Source: an uncultured bacterium
GTDB taxonomy: Bacteria > Cyanobacteriota > Vampirovibrionia > Gastranaerophilales > Gastranaerophilaceae
Assembly: GCA_902765215.1 (NCBI GenBank)
Contig: CACWZA010000004.1
Span: forward strand, 1 to 64,000
DNA: 64,000 bases
Direction of reading: 5' to 3'
Shown: positions 54,247 through 63,086 of the stretch, one piece after another
Position numbering within the stretch: the first letter of the stretch is position 1
Layout: every line of letters begins with the position of its first letter
Position numbers and translations under genes: made by a program
Notes under the pieces: generated by a model
The model's database searches: none
The model's input: only the letters and a program-made list of their open reading frames with translations
Told to the model about the DNA's origin: nothing

Positions 54247-54768
54247 ATGCAAGTTATATTAAAGAAAGATGTACAAAACCTTGGTGAAACAGGTGATGTT
54301 ATCACTGTAAAAGACGGTTATGCAAGAAACTTCTTAGTACCTAAGAATTTGGCTGAAGTTGCTACTGAAGGTGCTTTGAAGAACAGAGAAAAGAACCTTG
54401 CAAGAATCAGAGTTAAACAAGAAAAATTACACCAGGAAGCTTTGGCTAAGGCAGAACAAATCGAAAAAATCGGTAAATTGGAATTATCTGCTAAAGCAGG
54501 TGAAAGCGGTAAATTATTCGGTACAATTACAACTAAGAAGCTTTGCGAAGAAATCAAAGATAAGTTTGATATCGAAATCGATAAGAAAACAGTTTCTTTA
54601 AATCACCCTATCAACAGAATTGGTGATTATGTAATGTTAATCAAGTTAACTTCTAAGGTTAAAACTGAATTGAATGTTACTGTTACTGCTTCTGAAGTTG
54701 TTAAAGAATCTATCGAAGAAGAAGTTGAAGAAACTGCAGCAGCAACTGAAGTTGAAGCTGAAGCATAG
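54247..54768 (+). CDS. rplI: Ribosomal protein bL9
   Basis: A 173-residue bL9 with the N-terminal signature VILKKDVQNLGETGDVITVKDGYARNFLVPK, a long connecting helix and the C-terminal domain (SGKLFGTITTKKLCEEI). It adds about 25 acidic residues at the end compared with the usual bL9 (EEEVEETAAATEVEAEA). It is usually beside rpsF/rpsR, but here it is alone with its own promoter and terminator. Confidence 0.96.
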   Translation: MQVILKKDVQNLGETGDVITVKDGYARNFLVPKNLAEVATEGALKNREKNLARIRVKQEKLHQEALAKAEQIEKIGKLELSAKAGESGKLFGTITTKKLCEEIKDKFDIEIDKKTVSLNHPINRIGDYVMLIKLTSKVKTELNVTVTASEVVKESIEEEVEETAAATEVEAEA

Positions 54769-54786
54769 TAAACAAAGATTAGAAAT

Positions 54787-54822
54787 AAAAAAGGACTTGA
54801 TTTTATCAAGTCCTTTTTTTTT
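54787..54822. terminator. rplI terminator
   Basis: A 14-pair stem AAAAAAGGACTTGA/TCAAGTCCTTTTTT with a TTTTA loop. T tracts on both sides let it serve the convergent gene at 54824 also. Confidence 0.9.
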
Positions 54823-54823
54823 A

Positions 54824-55720
54824 TTATTTCAAATTAGATTCAACACCCGATCTGTCTCTTGAATTGACATTTTCTTCAAACTGTTTGAAGGTGTCTGTTC
54901 CGACAAGTTGTTCCAGTTGTGATCGTTTGTCTATATAGTTACTTTTCGCTTTTCTCTGCATATCTACTGCTTCTCGGTAAAATGCATCAGTAATGATTAT
55001 GACTTCTTTTGAGGCGTTTTGTACTCCATGGAAGCCGTGATATCTGCTTTTTGCGATTTCTGAGCGCATATTGTAGATTTCTCTTGCAGTCATATAGTCA
55101 TAATAAAGCTCAACTACTTTTTGCTGTAATTCGTCTATCTTTCTAACGAGGATAATCATATCCGCATCACCTACTTTTGTGTATTTGTAGTTGAGTGCTT
55201 TTGTATCCTGAGAAAGTATCCCGAGGGTATTTCCCCCAATCAAAGAGGTTGCATATAAAAGCGGGTTACCGCTTCCTGCCCCAATAAGGGTAGACATATT
55301 AGCGATAGTTGTTAACACTTTTTTTACTGCTGAGTGGTTTGGTTTGTCCTCATCGGGGTTTGCCAGTTTGTAGAGTGCAAACTTAATTGTGTCACTTTTT
55401 GTTGCAGCGCCCTGCCATAAGAGGGATACATCAGCCAGTATTTCATCATAATCTATTTGAAGTGACTGGGATATTTCTTTTGAAATGCGTTTTATACTTA
55501 AATCTGCATAGGTCAGATTTGCTTCATCAATACTGTTTTCTGTGTGCAGAGCATTTGTACGGACAACATTCGGGTCAATATCCATCTTGTTTTCAACTTC
55601 GTCTGTTGTTCCGAGTCTGTAAGCAGGTTCTTTTACCGTCGTCAGCTCCTCGTAGGTGAGCGCCATAGACGGCATCGCAAATATTAAGGATATAATTGTT
55701 AATGTGAGCAGTTTCTTCAT
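54824..55720 (-). CDS. Paired exported coiled-coil protein 2
   Basis: A 298-residue protein with a signal peptide (MKKLLTLTIISLIFAMPSMA) and long helical segments. It shares its layout with the upstream protein. Both have a (DI/DV)-x-(LWxG) core (DVSLLWQGAATKSDTIKFALYKLANPDED here; DIEILWKGTIENNKVIEFALKKLATPESQ there), then a Gly-rich segment, then a (V)VELYYDYMTAREIY-type helix. The start overlaps the upstream stop (ATGA). They are probably ancient duplicates acting together in the periplasm or envelope. No known family is recognised. Confidence 0.8.
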   Translation of the reverse strand: MKKLLTLTIISLIFAMPSMALTYEELTTVKEPAYRLGTTDEVENKMDIDPNVVRTNALHTENSIDEANLTYADLSIKRISKEISQSLQIDYDEILADVSLLWQGAATKSDTIKFALYKLANPDEDKPNHSAVKKVLTTIANMSTLIGAGSGNPLLYATSLIGGNTLGILSQDTKALNYKYTKVGDADMIILVRKIDELQQKVVELYYDYMTAREIYNMRSEIAKSRYHGFHGVQNASKEVIIITDAFYREAVDMQRKAKSNYIDKRSQLEQLVGTDTFKQFEENVNSRDRSGVESNLK

Positions 55721-56562
55721 TTTAATTTATCCTTATTAAAAAGTGCTGAGTCAAAGTCATACCTGTACAGAGTCAGTTTATCAACCGCCGCTTTCCCTGC
55801 AAGTCTTTGGAGTTCTGCGTGGTATTTTTTCGCATTTTGGACTTCTTCATATTCCTGTACAATCATATTGTCATAGAGTGATGAAGATATTGTCAAATCA
55901 AGCACATCCCCTTTTTTCTGTGCTTTATCGTAGTTCTTTGCATATAATAAAATTCGTTCTCTTGTTTCTTTAATCATAATTAAAGAGTTTTTGTAGTTAT
56001 AATAGGTTGATATGATTGTATCCTGCAGATTTTCAATAAGTCCTGCAAGTTCAATCAGTTCCGTATCCGTAAGCGGTACTTCTGTCGGCATATTTTTTCT
56101 GTTAAGAAGGGATTGGGCAAGTCTGCCTGCTGAATATGATGCCGTCTGAATAGCGTAATTCCCTCCGACAAGACTCGGAACAAGTGATGCCCCCGCAATT
56201 ACGGCAGACAAGGTTTTTGCCATAAGTGAAGAATGTATTCTTCTCTGGCTTTCAGGGGTTGCAAGTTTTTTCAGGGCAAATTCTATTACCTTGTTGTTTT
56301 CGATAGTTCCCTTCCAAAGTATTTCTATATCTGCAAGGTCTTTTTCTTTTTGCAGTTTTATAAGTTCTTCCATCATCTGTTTGTCGTTGATAAGAAGTGA
56401 ACCCGAAATGTTTGTTTTCTTTGGGGTTGTTTTGTAGGTTTCTTTTTCGACTCCGTCGAGTTGTACTTCCTGTGCGGCATAAGCGCAGTTTAATGTGTCA
56501 GTAAAGGTATTCACCCCTGCACTAAGTAATAAAGCTGCTGCAATAATCCCCAATCTTTTCAT
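55717..56562 (-). CDS. Paired exported coiled-coil protein 1
   Basis: A 281-residue protein with a signal peptide (MKRLGIIAAALLLSAGVNTFTDTLNCAYA) and a helical body with DIEILWKGTIENNKVIEFALKKLA, the core shared with the downstream protein. After that, LIENLQDTIISTYYNYKNSLIMIKETRERILLY is a long helix resembling outer-membrane or coiled-coil factors, but TolC signatures are absent. The ATG at 56562 gives a normal signal peptide; the upstream frame to 56619 does not. The gene is first of the two-gene unit (ATGA overlap). Confidence 0.8.
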   Translation of the reverse strand: MKRLGIIAAALLLSAGVNTFTDTLNCAYAAQEVQLDGVEKETYKTTPKKTNISGSLLINDKQMMEELIKLQKEKDLADIEILWKGTIENNKVIEFALKKLATPESQRRIHSSLMAKTLSAVIAGASLVPSLVGGNYAIQTASYSAGRLAQSLLNRKNMPTEVPLTDTELIELAGLIENLQDTIISTYYNYKNSLIMIKETRERILLYAKNYDKAQKKGDVLDLTISSSLYDNMIVQEYEEVQNAKKYHAELQRLAGKAAVDKLTLYRYDFDSALFNKDKLK

Positions 56563-56672
56563 AATATATTTATACCACATACAGAAAGATAAATCTAATG
56601 GACTATTAATATCAACCATTTGTAGGTTATTAATCCATGCCTTGTCATGTAGAATGAAATTGGTGGAGAGAG

Positions 56673-57455
56673 ATGGATAAAAATAACAGATTTAATTACG
56701 TTTCTGCAATAGCACATGAGTCGAAAGTCAGCAATATTGTCAGTATGACAAAAGAGGACTTTACTCAGTATGCTTTGCGTGCGGACAGATTGCGTAATTC
56801 AGGACAGTATAAAGAATCTGTTTCGTGTTACTTACAGTCTATTATGCTCCAGAGAGACAACTATCGTGCATACTTAGGGCTTGGTCAGTCTTATAAATTT
56901 TTGAATGATTACGACAAGGCTATTAAGAATTTGGAAAAATCTGCAGAAATAAATCCTAATGACTACCAGATATATTATGAAATGGGTATTTGTTATTTAT
57001 TAAAATCTATGCCTGAAAAATCTATAAAGTGTTTTCAAAAGTCAGTAATGCTTGACAGAACACAGTTAGATGTTCAACTCCAGTTGGCATTGGCTCATGA
57101 GCTGGTTGATGAAAAAGAAATGGCAATGCTCATTTATAACAAAATTATAGAGGAACATCCCGAGTACCTCAAGGCATCAAGCCACAAAGCGGCATTGTTA
57201 ATATGCGAAGGGAAATATTTAGAGGCGAGTAAAATATTCTTTGATATTTTGAAACGAAACCCTGATTTTCACCGTGCATATTTCGGGATAGCAGTATGTT
57301 TTGACAACATGAAAAAATACAATGACGCAAAACGCTACTATACAAAATTCTTAAAAATTAAACCAAACTCATCTCACGCAGATTATGTTAAAAACAGACT
57401 GAATATGCTGAAAAGCACAAATTCGTCAAAACCTGCCTATATGGAATTGGTCTAG
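56673..57455 (+). CDS. TPR protein
   Basis: A 260-residue cytosolic protein with about six tetratricopeptide repeats. Examples are LRNSGQYKESVSCYLQSIML, LNDYDKAIKNLEKSAEINP, KYLEASKIFFDILKRNP and KKYNDAKRYYTKFLKIKP. TPRs bind partner proteins; the partner is unknown. GGAGAG precedes the start. Its last codons overlap the end of the convergent Xer gene by four bases. Confidence 0.85.
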   Translation: MDKNNRFNYVSAIAHESKVSNIVSMTKEDFTQYALRADRLRNSGQYKESVSCYLQSIMLQRDNYRAYLGLGQSYKFLNDYDKAIKNLEKSAEINPNDYQIYYEMGICYLLKSMPEKSIKCFQKSVMLDRTQLDVQLQLALAHELVDEKEMAMLIYNKIIEEHPEYLKASSHKAALLICEGKYLEASKIFFDILKRNPDFHRAYFGIAVCFDNMKKYNDAKRYYTKFLKIKPNSSHADYVKNRLNMLKSTNSSKPAYMELV

Positions 57456-58387
57456 TCTGTTTCAATATCTTCCTGAATTGCGTGAGGGTGTGCCTTTATG
57501 TACTCTTGTTTTAAATGTTGTGATGAAACGTGTGTGTATATTTGAGTGTTTGAAATGCTTGCGTGTCCGAGAAGCTCCTGAACAACACGTAAATCAGCGC
57601 CGTTTTCTATCATTCTGGTTGCAAAACTGTGTCTGAAAACATGCGGAGTGACATGTTTTGGTAAATCTATTTTGTCTACAACATCGTTGATTGCGTTCCG
57701 TATGCTCTTATCCTGAAGTCTGAATCCGGTTTTATTTACAAATACAGGTGATTTTTCCGTCAGCTGTTGAGGGTTGTCCTTCATTATAAGCGGGCGGGCA
57801 GTATCTATATATTGGGTTAAATACTTCTTTGCCCGTTCTGATATTAAAACAATTCTTTCCTTTGCGCCTTTTCCGAATACGGTTATTTCGTTTTCATCAA
57901 GGTTAAGGTCTTCAAAGTTGAGCCCGCTCAACTCTGAAACACGCATTCCTGTTGCCCACAGAAGCTCCAGTATTGCTTTGTTTCTAAGCCCTGAAGGGGT
58001 ATTTATATCTACATTATCTAGCAGTGTCATCATTTCGTCATCTGTCAAAAACTTTGGCAGCGATTTGGGTTTTTTAGGTGCTGTCAGGTTTTCGGCAGGG
58101 TTTGCTGAAATATATTGAGTTTTGTGCAGATATTTAAAAAATGTTCTGAGTGCTGCTATTTTTCTCGCAATAGTTGTTTTTTTATAGTTAAACTTTTGTA
58201 TAAAATGTAAATATTCTCTCAATTTGTTAAAATTAACTTTTTCGGGAGCGAGGTAATTACACCAGATAAAAAAACTTAAAACATCTGACTGATATGCCTT
58301 TACTGTATGCTCTGAGAAGTTTTTCTCGACACTCAGGTATGCTTTGAAGCTTTTTATATGTCCACCAAAAGTTGTATTTATTGGCAT
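57452..58387 (-). CDS. xerC: Xer-type tyrosine recombinase
   Basis: A 311-residue recombinase of the XerC/XerD family. It has the core-binding domain (FKAYLSVEKNFSEHTVKAYQSDV). The catalytic residues are the Arg in LLWATGMRVSELSG, the His and Arg in HVFRHSFATRMIENG, the His in LLGHASISNTQIYTH, and the Tyr nucleophile in IYTH. It probably resolves chromosome dimers at dif, acting with another Xer protein. I cannot tell XerC from XerD by eye. The gene is monocistronic; the end overlaps the TPR gene convergently. Confidence 0.9.
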   Translation of the reverse strand: MPINTTFGGHIKSFKAYLSVEKNFSEHTVKAYQSDVLSFFIWCNYLAPEKVNFNKLREYLHFIQKFNYKKTTIARKIAALRTFFKYLHKTQYISANPAENLTAPKKPKSLPKFLTDDEMMTLLDNVDINTPSGLRNKAILELLWATGMRVSELSGLNFEDLNLDENEITVFGKGAKERIVLISERAKKYLTQYIDTARPLIMKDNPQQLTEKSPVFVNKTGFRLQDKSIRNAINDVVDKIDLPKHVTPHVFRHSFATRMIENGADLRVVQELLGHASISNTQIYTHVSSQHLKQEYIKAHPHAIQEDIETD

Positions 58388-58471
58388 TTTAATTTGGCTC
58401 CCAGTTGTTTTTTCTTATTACATATTATACAATAAATATAGAGTATTCTAGGATTAGTATTGAGGTATTTT

Positions 58472-60415
58472 ATGAAAAAGAAAACAGTAGTTGGAGCTTT
58501 GGTACTGTCGCTTGCGATGAGCAGTACATTTACCTATTCTGCAACCATAGATTTGCAAAAAAACATTGCCCAAATTAACAGTTCTATTGAAAAGGCTAAT
58601 TACAGAGGGGCTGATGATGTTATTTATAAGACATTGCAGGAATACAAAGATAACCATGAAGTACAGGCTTTGGCAGCCGTATCATGGGCATTACAATCAA
58701 AACTTGAATTAGCACAGGATCAAATCGACAAGCTCAAAAATATTATACCTAAGAACTCTAATCTGCACTTCGCTCAAGGTGTTGTTTTCTATAAAAGAAT
58801 TACATCCTCAAATATGGAATTTCGCACAAAAACCGAGTCTTTGTTTGACATAGCGCACAGAGAATTTAAATATGCAATTCAATTAGATCCTAATAATTAT
58901 AAGGCTTATAATGCTTTGGGTGTTGTTGAATTGAGAAAAGGTAATATTGAAGAAGCAAGAGCTAATATTGAAAAATCTTTAAAATTGTGTCCGGATTATG
59001 CGATTGCTGTTGATAATTTAGGTACAGTATATTTAGCAGAAGAAAACCCTGAAAAGGCTGAACATTGCTTTAAGAAAGCAATCGAAATGAACCCTAATTC
59101 ATCTTCCGCATATTATCACATGGCTCAGTTAGAGTGTGAAAGAGGTAATTACGCTAGATGTCTGATTTATTTGGATAAGTGCCTTGCATGGAAAGGGTAT
59201 TCAAGTTATGCATACAACCTCAAAGGTGATGCTTTAAGATTACAGGGTAACGAAGCAGCTGCTATAGGTGCTTATAAAAAGGCAATAGAAATTTCCCCTG
59301 AAAATCTTGCTCCGTATGCTAATTTGGCAGCTATTTATGAAAGCAGAAAAGATTTTGAATTGGCACTTGATGCTTATAAAACGATTTTATCAATTAACCC
59401 TGATTCAGAACAAACTCTGTTAAAAGTTGCAGATATGTATCTCGAAACAGGTAAATATAATGATGCAATTTCTCATTATTACAAGTTGAACAATAACTTA
59501 AGAACAGAAGGTGTAAAAGGTTTGGCATCAGCATATTATGGTTTGGCTATGGATGCTGCAAACAAATCAAGTTTTTCATCTGATGTTAAATTGTTAGAGG
59601 CATACAAGTTCCTCGATAAAGCAATACAGGCTAATCCTGGTGACTTGGAGTTGTACCTTGCAAAAGCAAAGATTTCATCACTGATTAATCATCCTGGTGA
59701 ATCAATGGAAAGTCTGAATGTTGTTCTTTCAAGACCTGTTTATACAATTGATGATTTGCTTGTAAAAGGTGATGCTTATTCCGCTTTAGGTGATTATATC
59801 TCTGCTGCAAAGCAATATAATGCTGCTATCTCTAATGCAAGATCTTTAAATCAAAAATTATATTTAGGCGAAATATTTACATTTAACAAACAGTTTGACG
59901 AAGCACAGACAGTTTTATCAGATTTACTTCGTTATGATAGTGCAAATGTTATTGCTCAAAATAATCTGGCTTATATTAACAAATCAAGAGAATATGCTAA
60001 TGCTCAGGTTAAGAGTGCAAGATATTTCAGAATAAGAAACAGCATGTTCTTTGAAAGAGAATATTTAAACAAAGCCTTAAAGGCTGACCCATATAATCTT
60101 GATGCAAATATTCTGATGGGTCGTTTGAATCAAAGACAGAAGAAATATGCACAGGCATATAACTGTTACTCTATTGTAGTGGCTAAGGCAAAAGATTCTA
60201 AGACCTTAAACACATATACAAAGAGATTAAATAAAATGAAAGCAAAGTTAGAAAAGTCTAATCCAACTGCAGTTAAACAAACTGTACAAACCACAAAATC
60301 TAACTATAATAATTCAGTAAAGAATGTAAATACTACCAAAAAAAATACGGCTAAGTCTAAAAACAAACCGTATAGCGGTTCAACAGTAAACTATTCTCCA
60401 AAAGAAGTTCGCTAG
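58472..60415 (+). CDS. Exported TPR protein
   Basis: A 647-residue protein starting at ATG 58472 with GAGG ahead and a signal peptide (MKKKTVVGALVLSLAMSSTFTYSA). About ten tetratricopeptide repeats follow (clear examples NYKAYNALGVVELRKGNIEEARANIEKSLKLCPD, NPEKAEHCFKKAIEMNP and DFELALDAYKTILSINPD). A Lys/Asn/Thr-rich tail ends the chain. An exported TPR scaffold could organise envelope or surface machinery. The partner cannot be read from the sequence. The divergent Xer gene is 85 bp upstream. Confidence 0.85.
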   Translation: MKKKTVVGALVLSLAMSSTFTYSATIDLQKNIAQINSSIEKANYRGADDVIYKTLQEYKDNHEVQALAAVSWALQSKLELAQDQIDKLKNIIPKNSNLHFAQGVVFYKRITSSNMEFRTKTESLFDIAHREFKYAIQLDPNNYKAYNALGVVELRKGNIEEARANIEKSLKLCPDYAIAVDNLGTVYLAEENPEKAEHCFKKAIEMNPNSSSAYYHMAQLECERGNYARCLIYLDKCLAWKGYSSYAYNLKGDALRLQGNEAAAIGAYKKAIEISPENLAPYANLAAIYESRKDFELALDAYKTILSINPDSEQTLLKVADMYLETGKYNDAISHYYKLNNNLRTEGVKGLASAYYGLAMDAANKSSFSSDVKLLEAYKFLDKAIQANPGDLELYLAKAKISSLINHPGESMESLNVVLSRPVYTIDDLLVKGDAYSALGDYISAAKQYNAAISNARSLNQKLYLGEIFTFNKQFDEAQTVLSDLLRYDSANVIAQNNLAYINKSREYANAQVKSARYFRIRNSMFFEREYLNKALKADPYNLDANILMGRLNQRQKKYAQAYNCYSIVVAKAKDSKTLNTYTKRLNKMKAKLEKSNPTAVKQTVQTTKSNYNNSVKNVNTTKKNTAKSKNKPYSGSTVNYSPKEVR

Positions 60416-60462
60416 AGCCTTAACGGTAGCAAATTTCATGCTTTACGTGTGTTAGGACAAGT

Positions 60463-60744
60463 ATGAACATATTTCAGACATTCGAATTGTTTTTGAAAAA
60501 ACCGATTAGCATTTTGAAGCACGGTTTAGTAAGCATTGTTCACCTTAAGGCAGAGAATATGTTCGCAAAGTCAGCTATAAATGCGGAGTTATTAGAGAAT
60601 AAGGCTCAGATTACCGTTATTAACAATGAAAAGGTTTATAACCTTTTGAAGATGGTTACATATAGGGCTGAAAAGAAACGCAAACAGATTGAGGCTAAAA
60701 AAGAGCCGTTAAAGACTGAAACTTTAATTGAGGTTAACGATTAG
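60463..60744 (+). CDS. Small helical protein before engB
   Basis: A 93-residue protein of unknown function. The N-terminal half (FELFLKKPISILKHGLVSIVHLK) has an amphipathic or weakly membrane-like helix; the rest is polar with a Lys-rich stretch (RAEKKRKQIEAKKE). It ends 33 bases before the engB start and likely shares its transcript. No family is recognised. Confidence 0.6.
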   Translation: MNIFQTFELFLKKPISILKHGLVSIVHLKAENMFAKSAINAELLENKAQITVINNEKVYNLLKMVTYRAEKKRKQIEAKKEPLKTETLIEVND

Positions 60745-60777
60745 TCTTTGTTTTTTCTGTTTGATAAGAGGTATAGT

Positions 60778-61368
60778 ATGAAACATTTGAACGGAACATT
60801 TTTGATTAGTGCTGAGAAATTATCTCAATGCCCTGATTATGTTTTGCCGGAGTTTCCTCTCCTTGGGCGCTCAAATGTCGGCAAGTCGTCTTTCATAAAT
60901 GCACTTGCTAATAATAAAAAACTTGCAAAGACATCAAACACTCCGGGGAAAACAAGACTTATCAATTTCTTTAATTTCTCTGATAAGTTTACGATTGCAG
61001 ATTTACCGGGGTACGGATATGCAAAAATATCTAAAGAAGTTCAGAACAGATGGCAAAAGCATCTTGAAGAATACCTGTTGAACAGGGCTCAGATTTGTTC
61101 CCTGATTCAGCTTGTTGATGCAAGGCATGACCTTCAGAAAAATGATGCTCAAATGAGAGAGTGGGTAAATGCTCATAAACTTCCGATTATTACTATTGCA
61201 ACAAAAATTGATTATGTTCCGAAAAACAAGGTTTTGAATGTTATATCTAAATTTGAAAAAGCTTTCGGTGGTATTGTTTTACCGTTTAGTGCCGTTGATT
61301 TCAGGTATAACGAGAAAATATTTGAGGAATTGGGTGATATAATCGCTTCCAAAACTCAGGAAGGATAA
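60778..61368 (+). CDS. engB: Ribosome biogenesis GTPase EngB/YsxC
   Basis: A 196-residue GTPase needed for late 50S assembly and cell division. G1 is GRSNVGKSSFINAL, the switch I strand follows with TPGKTRLINFF, G3 is DLPGYGYA, and G4 is ATKIDYV. ATG 60778 has AAGAGG seven bases upstream and gives the standard N-terminus; an earlier in-frame start at 60748 does not. Length is normal and no motif is missing. Confidence 0.96.
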   Translation: MKHLNGTFLISAEKLSQCPDYVLPEFPLLGRSNVGKSSFINALANNKKLAKTSNTPGKTRLINFFNFSDKFTIADLPGYGYAKISKEVQNRWQKHLEEYLLNRAQICSLIQLVDARHDLQKNDAQMREWVNAHKLPIITIATKIDYVPKNKVLNVISKFEKAFGGIVLPFSAVDFRYNEKIFEELGDIIASKTQEG

Positions 61369-61373
61369 ATAAT

Positions 61374-61401
61374 AAAGGGGCTGACATTGTCAGCCCCTTT
61401 T
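61374..61401. terminator. engB terminator
   Basis: GGGGCTGAC/GTCAGCCCC with an ATT loop, flanked by A and T runs, six bases past the engB stop. Confidence 0.9.
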
Positions 61402-61426
61402 ATATATCTTTTTTACAGGTTACAGA

Positions 61427-61816
61427 TTAAAACCCGTTTCTTATTATTGAAGCAATCTTGTTCAGTAATTTTTTTGCATCTTTATTTCTTGTCCACGCAA
61501 TCGGTTGACCGTCTTTTACATAACCCACAATTGTTTCACCGTTTTTGCTCGGGATACTTACAGTATATGGATTTCTCGGAGTTCCAATTGCAGTAACGCT
61601 TTCAAAAGTTTTTTTATTGTTATAAATATACGCAGAACCGTTATTTGCTTTGGTTACGGTTATGATTGGGGTAGTTCCCTTTCTTTTTGCGAAGTCCTCT
61701 CCGCTCGGAAGTTCAACCAATCTTTTTTCGACATCCTGAAGATTTTCTCCCACTCGTCTTTGGGTATAAAGTAATTGTCGGCCTTTTAAATTAAACATTC
61801 TTGATTTTTCTATCAT
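61427..61816 (-). CDS. Hypothetical protein
   Basis: A 129-residue protein without a named domain. The N-terminal 45 residues are charged (QRRVGENLQDVEKRLVELPSG). The middle is strand-rich (ITVTKANNGSAYIYNN, TVSIPSKNGETIVGYV), suggesting a small beta domain. No signal peptide. It lies between engB and folC on the opposite strand to engB. Confidence 0.65.
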   Translation of the reverse strand: MIEKSRMFNLKGRQLLYTQRRVGENLQDVEKRLVELPSGEDFAKRKGTTPIITVTKANNGSAYIYNNKKTFESVTAIGTPRNPYTVSIPSKNGETIVGYVKDGQPIAWTRNKDAKKLLNKIASIIRNGF

Positions 61817-61887
61817 TACTATACCTTTCGTGCACTAATAGTATAAAACACGGAAAAAATATATTTTGCTAACAGAATAAAAAATTT

Positions 61888-63069
61888 TTAAAAAACTAAA
61901 GATTTGTCTATCAGTTCATTTATCATATAAAATGAGCCGCAGACAACTGTTAGTATATCTTTATCAAGAATTGAGTCAAGATTTTTTAGTTCTTTTACTT
62001 TAATTGTTTCAGGGCATGCTGATTTTATGGTTTCATAACTGCACGCATTAGGGTTATTAAAGGGGTAAATGTACAGCGTTTCTATATAATTATCCTCTGT
62101 AATATATTCAATTATTTTTTTGTAGTCTTTTGTGTTCAGGCAGCCGAAAACGTACTGTTTCTTTTCTCTCGGGAAATATCTGTCTAAATTTTCCCTTAGT
62201 GCCTGAAAACAGTTCGGGTTGTGTGCTCCGTCAATAATTAAATTTTTATCTTTTATATATTGAAATCTGCACGGGTTTTTGACCTTTTTTAACCCGTTAA
62301 TGATTGTTTCTTCCGATATGTTGTCAAAAAGGTAATTTATTGCTGTAAGAACAAGTGCCAGATTATCTTTTTGATGTTCTCCTTTCAGAGTTAATGCTTC
62401 CGTATATTTTTGCGAAACATTTGATGCAGTCAGTATAAAAAGTGCGTTTACTTCGTCAGCTTTATCTTTAATAGCTTCGTATCCTTCGCTTGTGATAACA
62501 AGTGAGTCGGGTTTTATTATTCCCGCCTTTTCAAAGGCTATTTTATCTTTTGTATCCCCGAGTCTGTCTGTGTGGTCTAAGTCAATATGGGTAATGATTG
62601 AACACAGGTTCTTTTTGAGTATATTAGTTGCATCAAATCTTCCGCCTAAACCTGTTTCTATGACTGCAATATCAACCTTGTTATCGGCAAAGTATTTATA
62701 CATTATTGCCGTTAAAATTTCAAATTCCGTCGGGTCTATATTGTTCTTTTGGGAAATCGTAACTATGTTTTCATAATATTTGCTGAAATCCTCTTTTGAG
62801 ATTTCTGTCTGATTGATTTTAATTCTTTCTGTATATTCAAAAATATGCGGACTTGTATAAAGCCCTGTTTTGTAACCGGCTTCTTTTAAGACAGCATCAA
62901 GCATCGTGCAAACAGAGCCTTTACCGTTTGTGCCTGCGACCTGAATACATTTTAAGTTATCCTGCGGGTTTCCGAGCAGGTCTAAAATTTGGGATATTCT
63001 TTCCAGTCCGAGATTTATATGGAATTTCCCGACTGATGTTATATCTTTTACAGTTTCCGTGTAATTCAT
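61888..63069 (-). CDS. folC: Folylpolyglutamate/dihydrofolate synthase
   Basis: A 393-residue Mur-ligase-family enzyme that forms dihydrofolate and adds glutamate residues to folate. The ATP site is VAGTNGKGSVCTMLD; the conserved TSPH, VIETGLGGRFDATN and IDLDHTDRLGDT blocks follow. Length is normal. A TTG at 63081 would add four residues; I use the ATG at 63069, noting a weak ribosome binding site. It follows the histidine kinase gene by a few bases and may share its transcript. Confidence 0.93.
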   Translation of the reverse strand: MNYTETVKDITSVGKFHINLGLERISQILDLLGNPQDNLKCIQVAGTNGKGSVCTMLDAVLKEAGYKTGLYTSPHIFEYTERIKINQTEISKEDFSKYYENIVTISQKNNIDPTEFEILTAIMYKYFADNKVDIAVIETGLGGRFDATNILKKNLCSIITHIDLDHTDRLGDTKDKIAFEKAGIIKPDSLVITSEGYEAIKDKADEVNALFILTASNVSQKYTEALTLKGEHQKDNLALVLTAINYLFDNISEETIINGLKKVKNPCRFQYIKDKNLIIDGAHNPNCFQALRENLDRYFPREKKQYVFGCLNTKDYKKIIEYITEDNYIETLYIYPFNNPNACSYETIKSACPETIKVKELKNLDSILDKDILTVVCGSFYMINELIDKSLVF

Positions 63070-63086
63070 TTTGTTTCTCAATATAG

